Shown: positions 4,863 through 10,975 of the stretch, one piece after another
Layout: each line of letters starts with the position of its first letter
Numbering within the stretch: the first letter of the stretch is position 1
Notes under the pieces: generated by a model
What the model saw: the letters and a program-made list of their open reading frames with translations, nothing else
Database searches by the model: none
Told to the model about the DNA's origin: nothing
Program-made: the position numbers and the translations under genes
Origin: a virus
DNA: 22,254 nucleotides
IMG/VR virus record: IMGVR_UViG_3300035107_000090
Location: 1 to 22,254 of that record
Reading direction: 5' to 3' (one strand)

Positions 4863-6305
4863 ATGACTTATGCTGTACCTGGTCCGATTAGAACCAATAT
4901 TGTTTCATCTACTTCTGTAGGTGGAATTGATAGTCCTTTTACTAGAACAAGAGCAGTTCTAGATATGATGAAAGGATGGGAAATAATGAAGGCTGTAACT
5001 GAAGGAACTGAATATTTAAGAGAAAATAGTGAAGCATTTTTACCATTAGAACCAAGAGAAGATTATGAGGCTTACCTTGCAAGAGTAAATCGTGCTGTTT
5101 TTTCTCCTTTCACACAAAGATTAATTAGAGCAGCTACAGGTCTTGTATTAAGAAAACCAATAACAATTACTGGAGATCCTTATTGGACAGAAATGTTTAA
5201 GATGGATGTTGATGGTTGTGGTTCTGATTTAGATGAATATGCAAGAAGAATATTAATGTGTTCTCTTACTTATGGTCAAAGTCATATTCTTGTAGATTAT
5301 CCTGCACCTTCTGGTGCATTAAGTTTAGCAGAAGAAAGACAGCAAAATCGTAGACCTTATTGGATTGAAGTAGATCCTACAAATCTTTATGGCTGGAGAT
5401 TAGATAGAGAATCTAATTATGGGAATCTTATACAGGCTCGAATTGCAGAAAAGGCTGTATTGCCTGATGGTCAGTTTGGTGAAAAGGTCTATGACCAAAT
5501 AAGAGTAATAGAACCTGGTAGTTACAGAGTGTTTCGTAAGAAAGAACAAATCGAAGAAATGTATGATGTCTCTGATAACAGTGTGACAGGAAATTTTGAA
5601 ATGGGATCAGCAGATAAAGATTATCAACAAGTTGAATCTGGTAGTTTTTCTCTTGGAGAAATACCTTTAGTTACTGTTTATTCTGGAAAAACTGAAAATT
5701 TAATAAGTAAACCACCTTTATTAGACATTGCATATTTAAATCTTGCACATTTTCAAAGACAAGCTGATCTTATCCATAGTTTGCACGTTGCATCTCAACC
5801 AATGCTTGTAATGGAAGGATATGATGATCAGACCAAAGACCTTGCTATATCTGTCAATTATGCAATGGCAACTCAGCCAGGTAATAAAGTTTACTATGTA
5901 GAACCAGCTTCTAGTGCTTTTGATGCCCAATCTGCTGAAATAAAAGAATTACAAATGCAAATGGCTACTCTTGGTATTAGTACTTTAAGTCAACAAAAGT
6001 TTGTAGCTGAAAGTGCTGATGCTAGAAGATTAGATAGAGTTGATACAAATTCTATGCTTGCTATGGTTTCTATGGAGTTAGAACAAAAACTTCAAAAATC
6101 ATTTAATTTATCTGCTGAATATGTGGGTATTGAACCACCAGAAGTAAAAATTAGTAGAGATTTTGATATCGAAAGATTAATTGGTCAAGATATTACAGCC
6201 TTAACATCTCTATTCGATCAGCAAGTCATTGATAGAGAGGAATTTAGAGACATTTTAGTTCAAGGTGAAGTATTACCATCAGGAAATGAAGCCAAAACTG
6301 AATAG
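4863..6305 (+). CDS. Portal protein (DUF4055 type)
   Basis: 480 aa, the usual length for this portal class. Residues 30-110 carry the helical N-terminal portion with YLRENSEAFLPLEPREDY and FTQRLIRAATGLVLRKPI, which I associate with DUF4055 portals. The wing and stem regions follow, with a helix-rich C-terminal half (residues 290-450). The protein forms the dodecameric ring at one head vertex that admits DNA and docks terminase and the neck. No SD is seen; the start is 3 nt after the preceding stop, so coupling is likely. Confidence 0.85.
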   Translation: MTYAVPGPIRTNIVSSTSVGGIDSPFTRTRAVLDMMKGWEIMKAVTEGTEYLRENSEAFLPLEPREDYEAYLARVNRAVFSPFTQRLIRAATGLVLRKPITITGDPYWTEMFKMDVDGCGSDLDEYARRILMCSLTYGQSHILVDYPAPSGALSLAEERQQNRRPYWIEVDPTNLYGWRLDRESNYGNLIQARIAEKAVLPDGQFGEKVYDQIRVIEPGSYRVFRKKEQIEEMYDVSDNSVTGNFEMGSADKDYQQVESGSFSLGEIPLVTVYSGKTENLISKPPLLDIAYLNLAHFQRQADLIHSLHVASQPMLVMEGYDDQTKDLAISVNYAMATQPGNKVYYVEPASSAFDAQSAEIKELQMQMATLGISTLSQQKFVAESADARRLDRVDTNSMLAMVSMELEQKLQKSFNLSAEYVGIEPPEVKISRDFDIERLIGQDITALTSLFDQQVIDREEFRDILVQGEVLPSGNEAKTE

Positions 6306-6320
6306 TTTGGTAAGATGATA

Positions 6321-6328
6321 TATAAATA
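6321..6328 (+). promoter_or_regulatory. TATAAATA element after the portal gene
   Basis: TATAAATA lies in the 34-bp gap before 6340, only 11 nt from the ATG. It belongs to the group of four related motifs in gaps of the structural block. If it is a promoter, the leader is only a few bases long. Confidence 0.3.
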
Positions 6329-6339
6329 CATACATTCTT

Positions 6340-6510
6340 ATGGCTAAATCTTTAGACCATGTTCTGCAACCTGACGGAACATATAAATGGGAATTAGTAG
6401 AACAAAAAGCTAAAGTACAAGAAAGTGCTGAAGTTTGTCCTGCTCCTGCACCAAAAGAAACTAAGAAGAAAGTTTCAAAAAAGAAAACTACTAGCCCATT
6501 ATCTGACTAA
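6340..6510 (+). CDS. 56-aa unknown protein between portal and scaffold
   Basis: ATG 6340 to TAA 6508-6510. The product starts MAKSLDHVLQPDGTYKWELV, then a Pro/Ala linker with one Cys and a Lys-rich stretch (KETKKKVSKKKTT). It has a small N-terminal strand-turn part and a disordered basic tail. No family is recognised. The next start follows 3 nt after its stop. Its place between portal and scaffold suggests a head-assembly accessory role, but this is inferred from position only. Confidence 0.65.
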   Translation: MAKSLDHVLQPDGTYKWELVEQKAKVQESAEVCPAPAPKETKKKVSKKKTTSPLSD

Positions 6511-6513
6511 TTC

Positions 6514-7245
6514 ATGGCAATCGAAGAAAAAGTAATTCAGCCTGAGTCTGTGACCAACGCTGAACAGCCCGTGGCTGAAACTGCTTCACAACCAACTCAA
6601 CCACAAGCACCTGATCTTACTGCTGTTAAAACACAGTATGAGGAAAAAATTGCAGCTTTGACAAAACAAATTGCAGAGGAACAAGAAAAGTTTAAAGGTG
6701 CAAAAAATAAACTTGATGAAGTTTATAAGAAAAAAGAAGAACAGAGAAAACAAGAATTAGAGGATCAAGGACAATGGAAAACTCTTTGGGAAGAAGCCAA
6801 TAATACAAATCAAGGATTACAACAGGAAAATATGTCTCTAAAACAAAGTTTAGAAGACATGAAAACCTCTAATGAATTGGCTTCAACGAAAACAAAAGCA
6901 TTAGCAGCTATAAGTAATCTTGGTGCTATAAATGCTGAACAAACTCTGGCTTTATTACAAAATAAGTTACAAAAAAATGCTGAAGGTAAAGTAGTTGTTC
7001 TTAATGGTGGAGTTGAACAAGATTTGAATACTTATCTTTCAAGTCTTAAAAATCCTGGAAGTGGTTGGGAACATCATTTCAAGCCTAGTAGTGCTGCTGG
7101 AATGGGTGCAAAGCCTAGTCCTATTGCAAATGCTTCTGGAGGTCAAGTAAATCCTTGGAAAACGGGCAACCTAACTCAACAAATGCTAATATCAGAACAA
7201 GACCCACAGCTTGCAGCAGTGCTCAAGCAAGAGGCACAAAAATAG
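6514..7245 (+). CDS. Capsid scaffolding protein
   Basis: 243 aa. The N-terminal 34 residues are Pro/Gln-rich and likely disordered. Residues 35-125 form a long charged coiled coil (KIAALTKQIAEEQEKF and following heptads). The C-terminal part has NPWKTGNLTQQMLISEQDP and a final basic helix (LAAVLKQEAQK), a pattern common at the coat-binding end of siphophage scaffolds. It directs coat protein into a closed shell and leaves before or during packaging. Its position directly before the major capsid gene fits. No protease gene is seen beside it. Confidence 0.8.
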   Translation: MAIEEKVIQPESVTNAEQPVAETASQPTQPQAPDLTAVKTQYEEKIAALTKQIAEEQEKFKGAKNKLDEVYKKKEEQRKQELEDQGQWKTLWEEANNTNQGLQQENMSLKQSLEDMKTSNELASTKTKALAAISNLGAINAEQTLALLQNKLQKNAEGKVVVLNGGVEQDLNTYLSSLKNPGSGWEHHFKPSSAAGMGAKPSPIANASGGQVNPWKTGNLTQQMLISEQDPQLAAVLKQEAQK

Positions 7246-7285
7246 TTAGTTTCTGTGAAACTAATCCCCTTATCTGTGATTAGGG
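7246..7285 (+). other. Two tandem hairpins between scaffold and capsid genes
   Basis: Hairpin 1: TTAGTTTC (7246-7253), TGT loop, GAAACTAA (7257-7264), a perfect 8-bp stem starting right after the scaffold stop. Hairpin 2: CCCTTATC (7267-7274), TGT loop, GATTAGGG (7278-7285), with one internal mismatch. No T-tract follows. The capsid ATG is 29 nt further on. Such a structure could stabilise or process the capsid mRNA. Confidence 0.5.
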
Positions 7286-7314
7286 TATCGCAAAACTTAA
7301 AAAGGTAAATCTGA

Positions 7315-8406
7315 ATGGCTGCTCCGTTTCAGAATTACTCTGGCGGTGTCCTATTAGCGGATATCGTTAAGAGAAATAATCTCAGCACATATGTTTCCGA
7401 AGCTATCAAGGAACGTAGTGCATTTATTAAATCTGGTGCTGTTGTAAGAAACTCACTTCTTGACGCATCAGAAGGTGGAACAAGAATTCAAGTTCCAGAA
7501 TTTAACCCAATCGCTCCAACTGAGGAAATCTTAGATGGTACAGCAACATGGGGTACAAGTAACTCTGGTTACTTGACACCACAAAAGATTGGTACAGGAA
7601 CACAGATCGCAACTATCTGTCATAGAGGTTTTGCGTATGCTGTTGATGATGTAGCTGTATTGGCTGCTGGTGAAGATCCAATGGGTCATATCAGAAACCA
7701 GATTGCAGATGCTATCAATAAGCTAAACTCTGCAAGACTATTTAGCTTGCTAGATGGTTTGTTCGGATCTACTTTCGGACCATTAGGTGCAAACTGCTTA
7801 GATTTAACTAAGGGTGCTGCTTCTGGTGCTGATGAAACTAACTTCTTAACAGCTTCTACAGTTGCAAGAGGTAGATCACTTCTTGGAGAAAGAGGAGAAG
7901 AGCTAGATACTCTAGTTATTCACCCATCTGTTGCTTACTACCTATATCAGGTTGGTATGTTAACATTCTCTACTTCTGCATTATCAACTGGAACTGGCAT
8001 CCAATGGGGTGGCGGTGGTGTTGGTATCACAGATAGAAGTATTGGTCAGTTTGCTGGTATGAATGTTGTCATTGACTCTCAAGTTAATACAGTTCACCCT
8101 GGTACAACAGGTCATCAAAAAGAGTTCCGTTGCTACTTAATTAAATCAGGAACAATTCTTGAAGGTGAGCAATCTCCTCTAAGTATTGAATCAGATAGAA
8201 ACATCTTATCTAAGCAAGATGTTATGTCTGTTGACTACCACAGTGCTTATCACGTTATGGGAACTAAGTGGACATCTGCTACTGACAACCCAACTAACGC
8301 ACAGTTAGCTAACGATAATAACTGGGCAATCACATACGATGCTGATTTAATTCCTATAGTTGAACTAATCGTTAACTCACCACTTGATACTGGAACCAAT
8401 CCTTAA
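7315..8406 (+). CDS. Major capsid protein (HK97-fold, gp13-like class)
   Basis: 363 aa with an AAGG SD 11 nt before the ATG. Features of the class are an N-terminal segment with ADIVKRNNLSTYV, GGTRIQVPEFNPI (52-66), the ATICHRGFAYAVDDVAVLAAG segment near 98-119 (split here only for description), a spine-helix-like GHIRNQIADAINKLNSARLF (124-143), LVIHPSVAYYLYQVGML (198-214), and a late DRNILSKQDVMSVDYHSAYH region. It follows the scaffold and is closed by a strong terminator, which suits a product needed in hundreds of copies. Its codon choice is slightly richer in C-ending codons than its neighbours, as expected for high expression. Confidence 0.85.
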   Translation: MAAPFQNYSGGVLLADIVKRNNLSTYVSEAIKERSAFIKSGAVVRNSLLDASEGGTRIQVPEFNPIAPTEEILDGTATWGTSNSGYLTPQKIGTGTQIATICHRGFAYAVDDVAVLAAGEDPMGHIRNQIADAINKLNSARLFSLLDGLFGSTFGPLGANCLDLTKGAASGADETNFLTASTVARGRSLLGERGEELDTLVIHPSVAYYLYQVGMLTFSTSALSTGTGIQWGGGGVGITDRSIGQFAGMNVVIDSQVNTVHPGTTGHQKEFRCYLIKSGTILEGEQSPLSIESDRNILSKQDVMSVDYHSAYHVMGTKWTSATDNPTNAQLANDNNWAITYDADLIPIVELIVNSPLDTGTNP

Positions 8407-8427
8407 TATCATTAAATTGTGGTCATC

Positions 8428-8460
8428 AAGCCTCATCAATTATTGGTGGGGCTTTTTCTT
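8428..8460 (+). terminator. Strong rho-independent terminator after the capsid gene
   Basis: AAGCCTCATCAA (8428-8439), a TTA loop and TTGGTGGGGCTT (8443-8454) form a 12-bp stem with two G-U pairs, followed by TTTCTTT. The reverse strand would have A-C mismatches and lacks a T-tract, so it acts on rightward transcripts. It separates the head genes from the connector and tail genes. Confidence 0.85.
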
Positions 8461-8494
8461 TACGCTACAATAAAACTAAATTACTTTATTAATC

Positions 8495-9025
8495 GTGGCA
8501 GCTACTATAGACGCAACAATAAAAGGAGAAAATGCAAATAGTTATGTCACATTGACAGAAGCTAATGATTATTTTGATACTTCTCCAGATTCTTCTACTT
8601 GGACAAATAAAACAGACGATCAAAAGAAAAGATCATTAATATCTGCTGCTAGATGGATTGATACCTTAGTTTTTTATGGAGATAGATGTGATGATGGACA
8701 GGCATTAAAGTTTCCAAGAAATAATTATCAAGTAGATGGTGTTGAACTAGCTTGTTCTAAGATTCCTAATGGTATCAAATATGCACAATATGAATTAGCT
8801 AGAGCTTTGGCAAATGATACTGATGCTATTACTGGTACTACTGGTAAAGATGGAAATTTTTCTGAAGTTAGTTTAGGAGATATACAGGTTAAATATAATA
8901 CTGAGAGTCAAGGAACTGGATCTATAAATAATATTTTAGATGTTTATCCTTGGTTACAAAGTTATCTTGGAGCATATATGCTGGGTGGAGCAGGTAGTTT
9001 TCAGATGAGGGTGGTTAGAGGATAA
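8495..9025 (+). CDS. Head-tail adaptor, DnaT-like (DnaT_2) family
   Basis: 176 aa from GTG 8495 with no SD. NSYVTLTEANDYFD at 15-28 and KRSLISAARWIDTL at 45-58 match the phage family labelled 'putative DnaT-like ssDNA binding protein', which by position and fold is generally a head-tail connector. The helical middle (KYAQYELARALAND) fits an adaptor that sits under the portal. It is the first gene after the capsid terminator; TTGGTG (8443-8448) and TACAAT (8466-8471), 17 nt apart, could form a weak promoter here. Its stop overlaps the next start (TAATG). Confidence 0.7.
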   Translation: MAATIDATIKGENANSYVTLTEANDYFDTSPDSSTWTNKTDDQKKRSLISAARWIDTLVFYGDRCDDGQALKFPRNNYQVDGVELACSKIPNGIKYAQYELARALANDTDAITGTTGKDGNFSEVSLGDIQVKYNTESQGTGSINNILDVYPWLQSYLGAYMLGGAGSFQMRVVRG

Positions 9026-9408
9026 TGGCAGGACAGTTAGATTCAGCATTCAAACAAATTGCAAAACAGATTGTTTCTGATCTAGGTTCTTCTTTTGATT
9101 CTTCTATTGTTTATACAAAAAAAGCATCTGGTAGTTACAACACAAGCACAGGAGCATTCACTACAACTGATACGACTTACAGTATAAAAGCACCAGTTGA
9201 ATATATTAGATCAACTGAAGATGATAGTAGAGAAATAAGACAGGCAAAGATTTATATAACACCTGATCTTATTGGAGACAATCAACCAGATTTAGATGAC
9301 GAAATTACATTAACTTATGCTGGATCTACAAGAGTTGCACAGATAACTGATATTGATACAAAACAAGGTGGTCAAACTTACTTGTTTACTATTTTGGTGA
9401 GGTTCTAA
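9025..9408 (+). CDS. Head closure / stopper protein (putative)
   Basis: 127 aa with a one-base overlap to each neighbour. The N-terminal helix (FKQIAKQIVSDLG) is followed by beta-rich sequence with YTKKASGSYNTSTGAF, an APVEYIRST element and IYITPDLIGDNQPDLDDEIT, ending in strands. This is the usual make-up of a head-closure protein that seals the portal channel and binds the tail. It lies between the adaptor and the neck gene as expected. The call depends on pattern and order rather than a signature motif. Confidence 0.6.
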   Translation: MAGQLDSAFKQIAKQIVSDLGSSFDSSIVYTKKASGSYNTSTGAFTTTDTTYSIKAPVEYIRSTEDDSREIRQAKIYITPDLIGDNQPDLDDEITLTYAGSTRVAQITDIDTKQGGQTYLFTILVRF

Positions 9409-9944
9409 TGGCAAGAGAACAAGAGTTTAGTGCTGATAATGTTATGAATAATCAAATGGCACAGTTAGATGCTGATTTTGCTCAAACTATTAGAGAACTT
9501 CATGCAAGTTTAAGTACTGCTGAAGCTAGTCCTGTATGGACGGGTTTTCTAGCTTCTAGTTGGAAAGTAAGAAGAAATCCTATAGATCAAGTTGATCGTG
9601 TTGAAGATCACGAACCCTGGGCAGGTTTAAAAAGAGAAGCCTCTTTAGAATTTTTTAGAACAGGAAAATCTTCAAGACCTGATAATCCAGTAATTGATCC
9701 TCGTTTTCCTGTTAATACAGATTATAAATTTAGAGAAAAAAATATTTTTATTGGTAATGCTGCTGAATATGCTGGTTATGCCTCTGAAAATCCTATAATT
9801 TCACAATTTGTTCAAGGTGAAGCTGGTCAAATTATTAAAGATAATATGAGAGATAAAGGTAAGATATTCGTAGGAGCTAAACCTTCTAGTGGATTTGGTA
9901 AAATTAAAAAAGGATCTGGTTTACGTTACATTGAACCTTCGTAA
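9408..9944 (+). CDS. Neck / tail-completion protein, HK97 gp10-like (putative)
   Basis: 178 aa. After an N-terminal helix (residues 10-37) comes SPVWTGFLASSWKV (41-54), the 'T/SG-L-x-xSW' element typical of gp10-like neck proteins, and near the end IFIGNAAEYAGYASENP (111-127), the matching 'N-x-x-x-YA' element. Basic C-terminal residues (KIKKGSGLRYIEPS) follow. The protein likely joins the neck to the tail terminator. A 1-nt stop/start overlap couples it to the upstream gene. Confidence 0.65.
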   Translation: MAREQEFSADNVMNNQMAQLDADFAQTIRELHASLSTAEASPVWTGFLASSWKVRRNPIDQVDRVEDHEPWAGLKREASLEFFRTGKSSRPDNPVIDPRFPVNTDYKFREKNIFIGNAAEYAGYASENPIISQFVQGEAGQIIKDNMRDKGKIFVGAKPSSGFGKIKKGSGLRYIEPS

Positions 9945-9946
9945 TT

Positions 9947-10375
9947 ATGACTTTAGTTAATGCCAGAGCAGCTTTTGAAAAAGCAGTAACAGATGCAGTA
10001 GTAGCAGCAGATAATACTGTTTCTGTTATTAATGATAATGTGCCATTCACAACTCCTGGAAAAACTAAAAAATATATAATTATGAATTTAAGTTTTAATC
10101 AATCAACGATACAAAATCAAGGTGCTGCTTCTGATTACTATGCTGGTGTTATTCAATGTAATATTTATGTGCCAAAAAATAAAGGAACTTCAGTTGTATC
10201 TGCTATAAGTGAATCTGTTATTGATGGACTTACTTCTGTTAATGCTTCTAACTATACTGATACATTTAGTTGTACTCCAAGAGTGGCAGATATAAATGGT
10301 CCAACTATGTTACAAATAGAGGATAGAAGTCATTTTATAGGAATTATTTCTTGTCAATTTACAGCAAATGCCTAA
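9947..10375 (+). CDS. Tail terminator protein (putative)
   Basis: 142 aa, no SD. The order helix (NARAAFEKAVTDAVVAAD), strands with NLSFNQSTIQNQG, IQCNIYVPKNKGTS, a helix (SAISESVIDGLTS) and final strands (SHFIGIISCQFTANA) matches lambda gpU / DUF4128-like tail terminators, which cap the tube after it reaches full length. It is the last neck gene, directly before the chaperones. The usual tube gene is missing from the place immediately after it. Confidence 0.65.
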   Translation: MTLVNARAAFEKAVTDAVVAADNTVSVINDNVPFTTPGKTKKYIIMNLSFNQSTIQNQGAASDYYAGVIQCNIYVPKNKGTSVVSAISESVIDGLTSVNASNYTDTFSCTPRVADINGPTMLQIEDRSHFIGIISCQFTANA

Positions 10376-10399
10376 TATAAGTATAATATAAATATTATA
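10358..10399 (+). promoter_or_regulatory. Promoter candidate with overlapping palindrome before the tail chaperone
   Basis: TTTACA (10358-10363) and TATAAT (10382-10387) are 18 nt apart, matching the sigma70 consensus at 5/6 and 6/6. TATAATATAAATATTATA (10382-10399) is a perfect palindrome with 8-bp arms and a 2-nt centre covering the -10 and probable start. A TATAAGTA element lies at 10376-10383. The leader would be about 16 nt. The AT-only composition lowers the weight of each match. Confidence 0.45.
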
Positions 10400-10409
10400 T
10401 TAAAATACT

Positions 10410-10760
10410 ATGGAAGCGATTGAACTCCTCAGAAACAAGTTTGGTGTTAGCCAAAAATATAAATATGAATTAAAAGATGGAGAAGAAACAGTATTAGAAA
10501 TTTATTGGCATCCATTAACTATTGCAGAAAGAGAATCAATAGTTGCAAAATCAAAAGCAGATGATGGAAATGAATTTGCTTTAAATCTTATGATTGAAAA
10601 AGCATTAGATGAAGATGGCAAAAGATTATTTCAAGATGGTCATAAGGCATCATTAAGAAGAGAAGTAAATGCAACTATTTTGCAAGATATACAAATGGCA
10701 ATGATGACATCTGGTGATGAATTAAAAGTGGAGGAAGCGAAAGCAGCATTAAAAAGCTAA
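10410..10760 (+). CDS. Tail assembly chaperone, upstream product (gpG-like)
   Basis: 116 aa, ATG without SD. Residues 14-40 have the beta start common to these chaperones (YELKDGEETVLEIYWHPLT), then IAERESIVAKSK and an alpha-helical half (FALNLMIEKALDEDGKRLF; ILQDIQMAMMTSG). It sits directly before the tape measure, the place held by lambda G/T-type genes. These proteins keep the tape measure soluble and help tube assembly. The frame ends ...ALKS-TAA; ribosomes that shift +1 just before the stop enter the 10753-10947 frame and make a longer G-T-type product. Confidence 0.8.
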   Translation: MEAIELLRNKFGVSQKYKYELKDGEETVLEIYWHPLTIAERESIVAKSKADDGNEFALNLMIEKALDEDGKRLFQDGHKASLRREVNATILQDIQMAMMTSGDELKVEEAKAALKS

Positions 10761-10761
10761 C
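10749..10761 (+). other. Probable +1 programmed frameshift site
   Basis: The zero frame reads TTA AAA AGC TAA at 10749-10760. The downstream frame is closed by TAA at 10750-10752, so the shift must occur between about 10753 and 10758. At the A5 run (10751-10755), lysine tRNA on AAA (10752-10754) can move +1 and pair with an identical AAA (10753-10755), then read GCT AAC. No -1 slippery heptamer gives the required frame. Confidence 0.65.
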
Positions 10762-10947
10762 AAAGATTGGTATTTTATGTTCTTTTTAGCTAAAGAGTTA
10801 GGAATGACATTAAAACAACTTACAGCAAATTTAACTAAGGAAGAATTAGTATCTTGGGCTGCATTTTTTGAATTAAAACATGAGGAAGAAGAGAAATATA
10901 AAGAACAAGTGCAAAAAAAACAAGCCATGAAACCCAGAAGGCGGTAA
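10753..10947 (+). CDS. Tail assembly chaperone, frameshifted C-terminal part (gpT-like)
   Basis: This +1 frame continues KANKDWYFMFFLAKELGMTL, QLTANLTKEELVSWAAFF and a charged coiled coil ending MKPRRR (TAA 10945-10947). The hydrophobic-aromatic start and 'KEELVSWAAFFEL' are what is expected of the T part of G-T chaperones, which contacts tube subunits. An ATG at 10777 could give a separate 56-aa product, but coding sequence clearly extends upstream of it to 10753, and there is no SD. The full fusion would be about 180 aa. Confidence 0.7.
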   Translation, partial: KANKDWYFMFFLAKELGMTLKQLTANLTKEELVSWAAFFELKHEEEEKYKEQVQKKQAMKPRRR

Positions 10948-10975
10948 GATAGAAGTAATTTATTGGGTCGAGTAA

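Noticed and set aside
10741-10780. A -1 frameshift of the classic slippery-heptamer type in the chaperone gene
   Set aside because: The downstream coding frame is +1 relative to the upstream one; a -1 move does not enter it and no X-XXY-YYZ heptamer is in phase.
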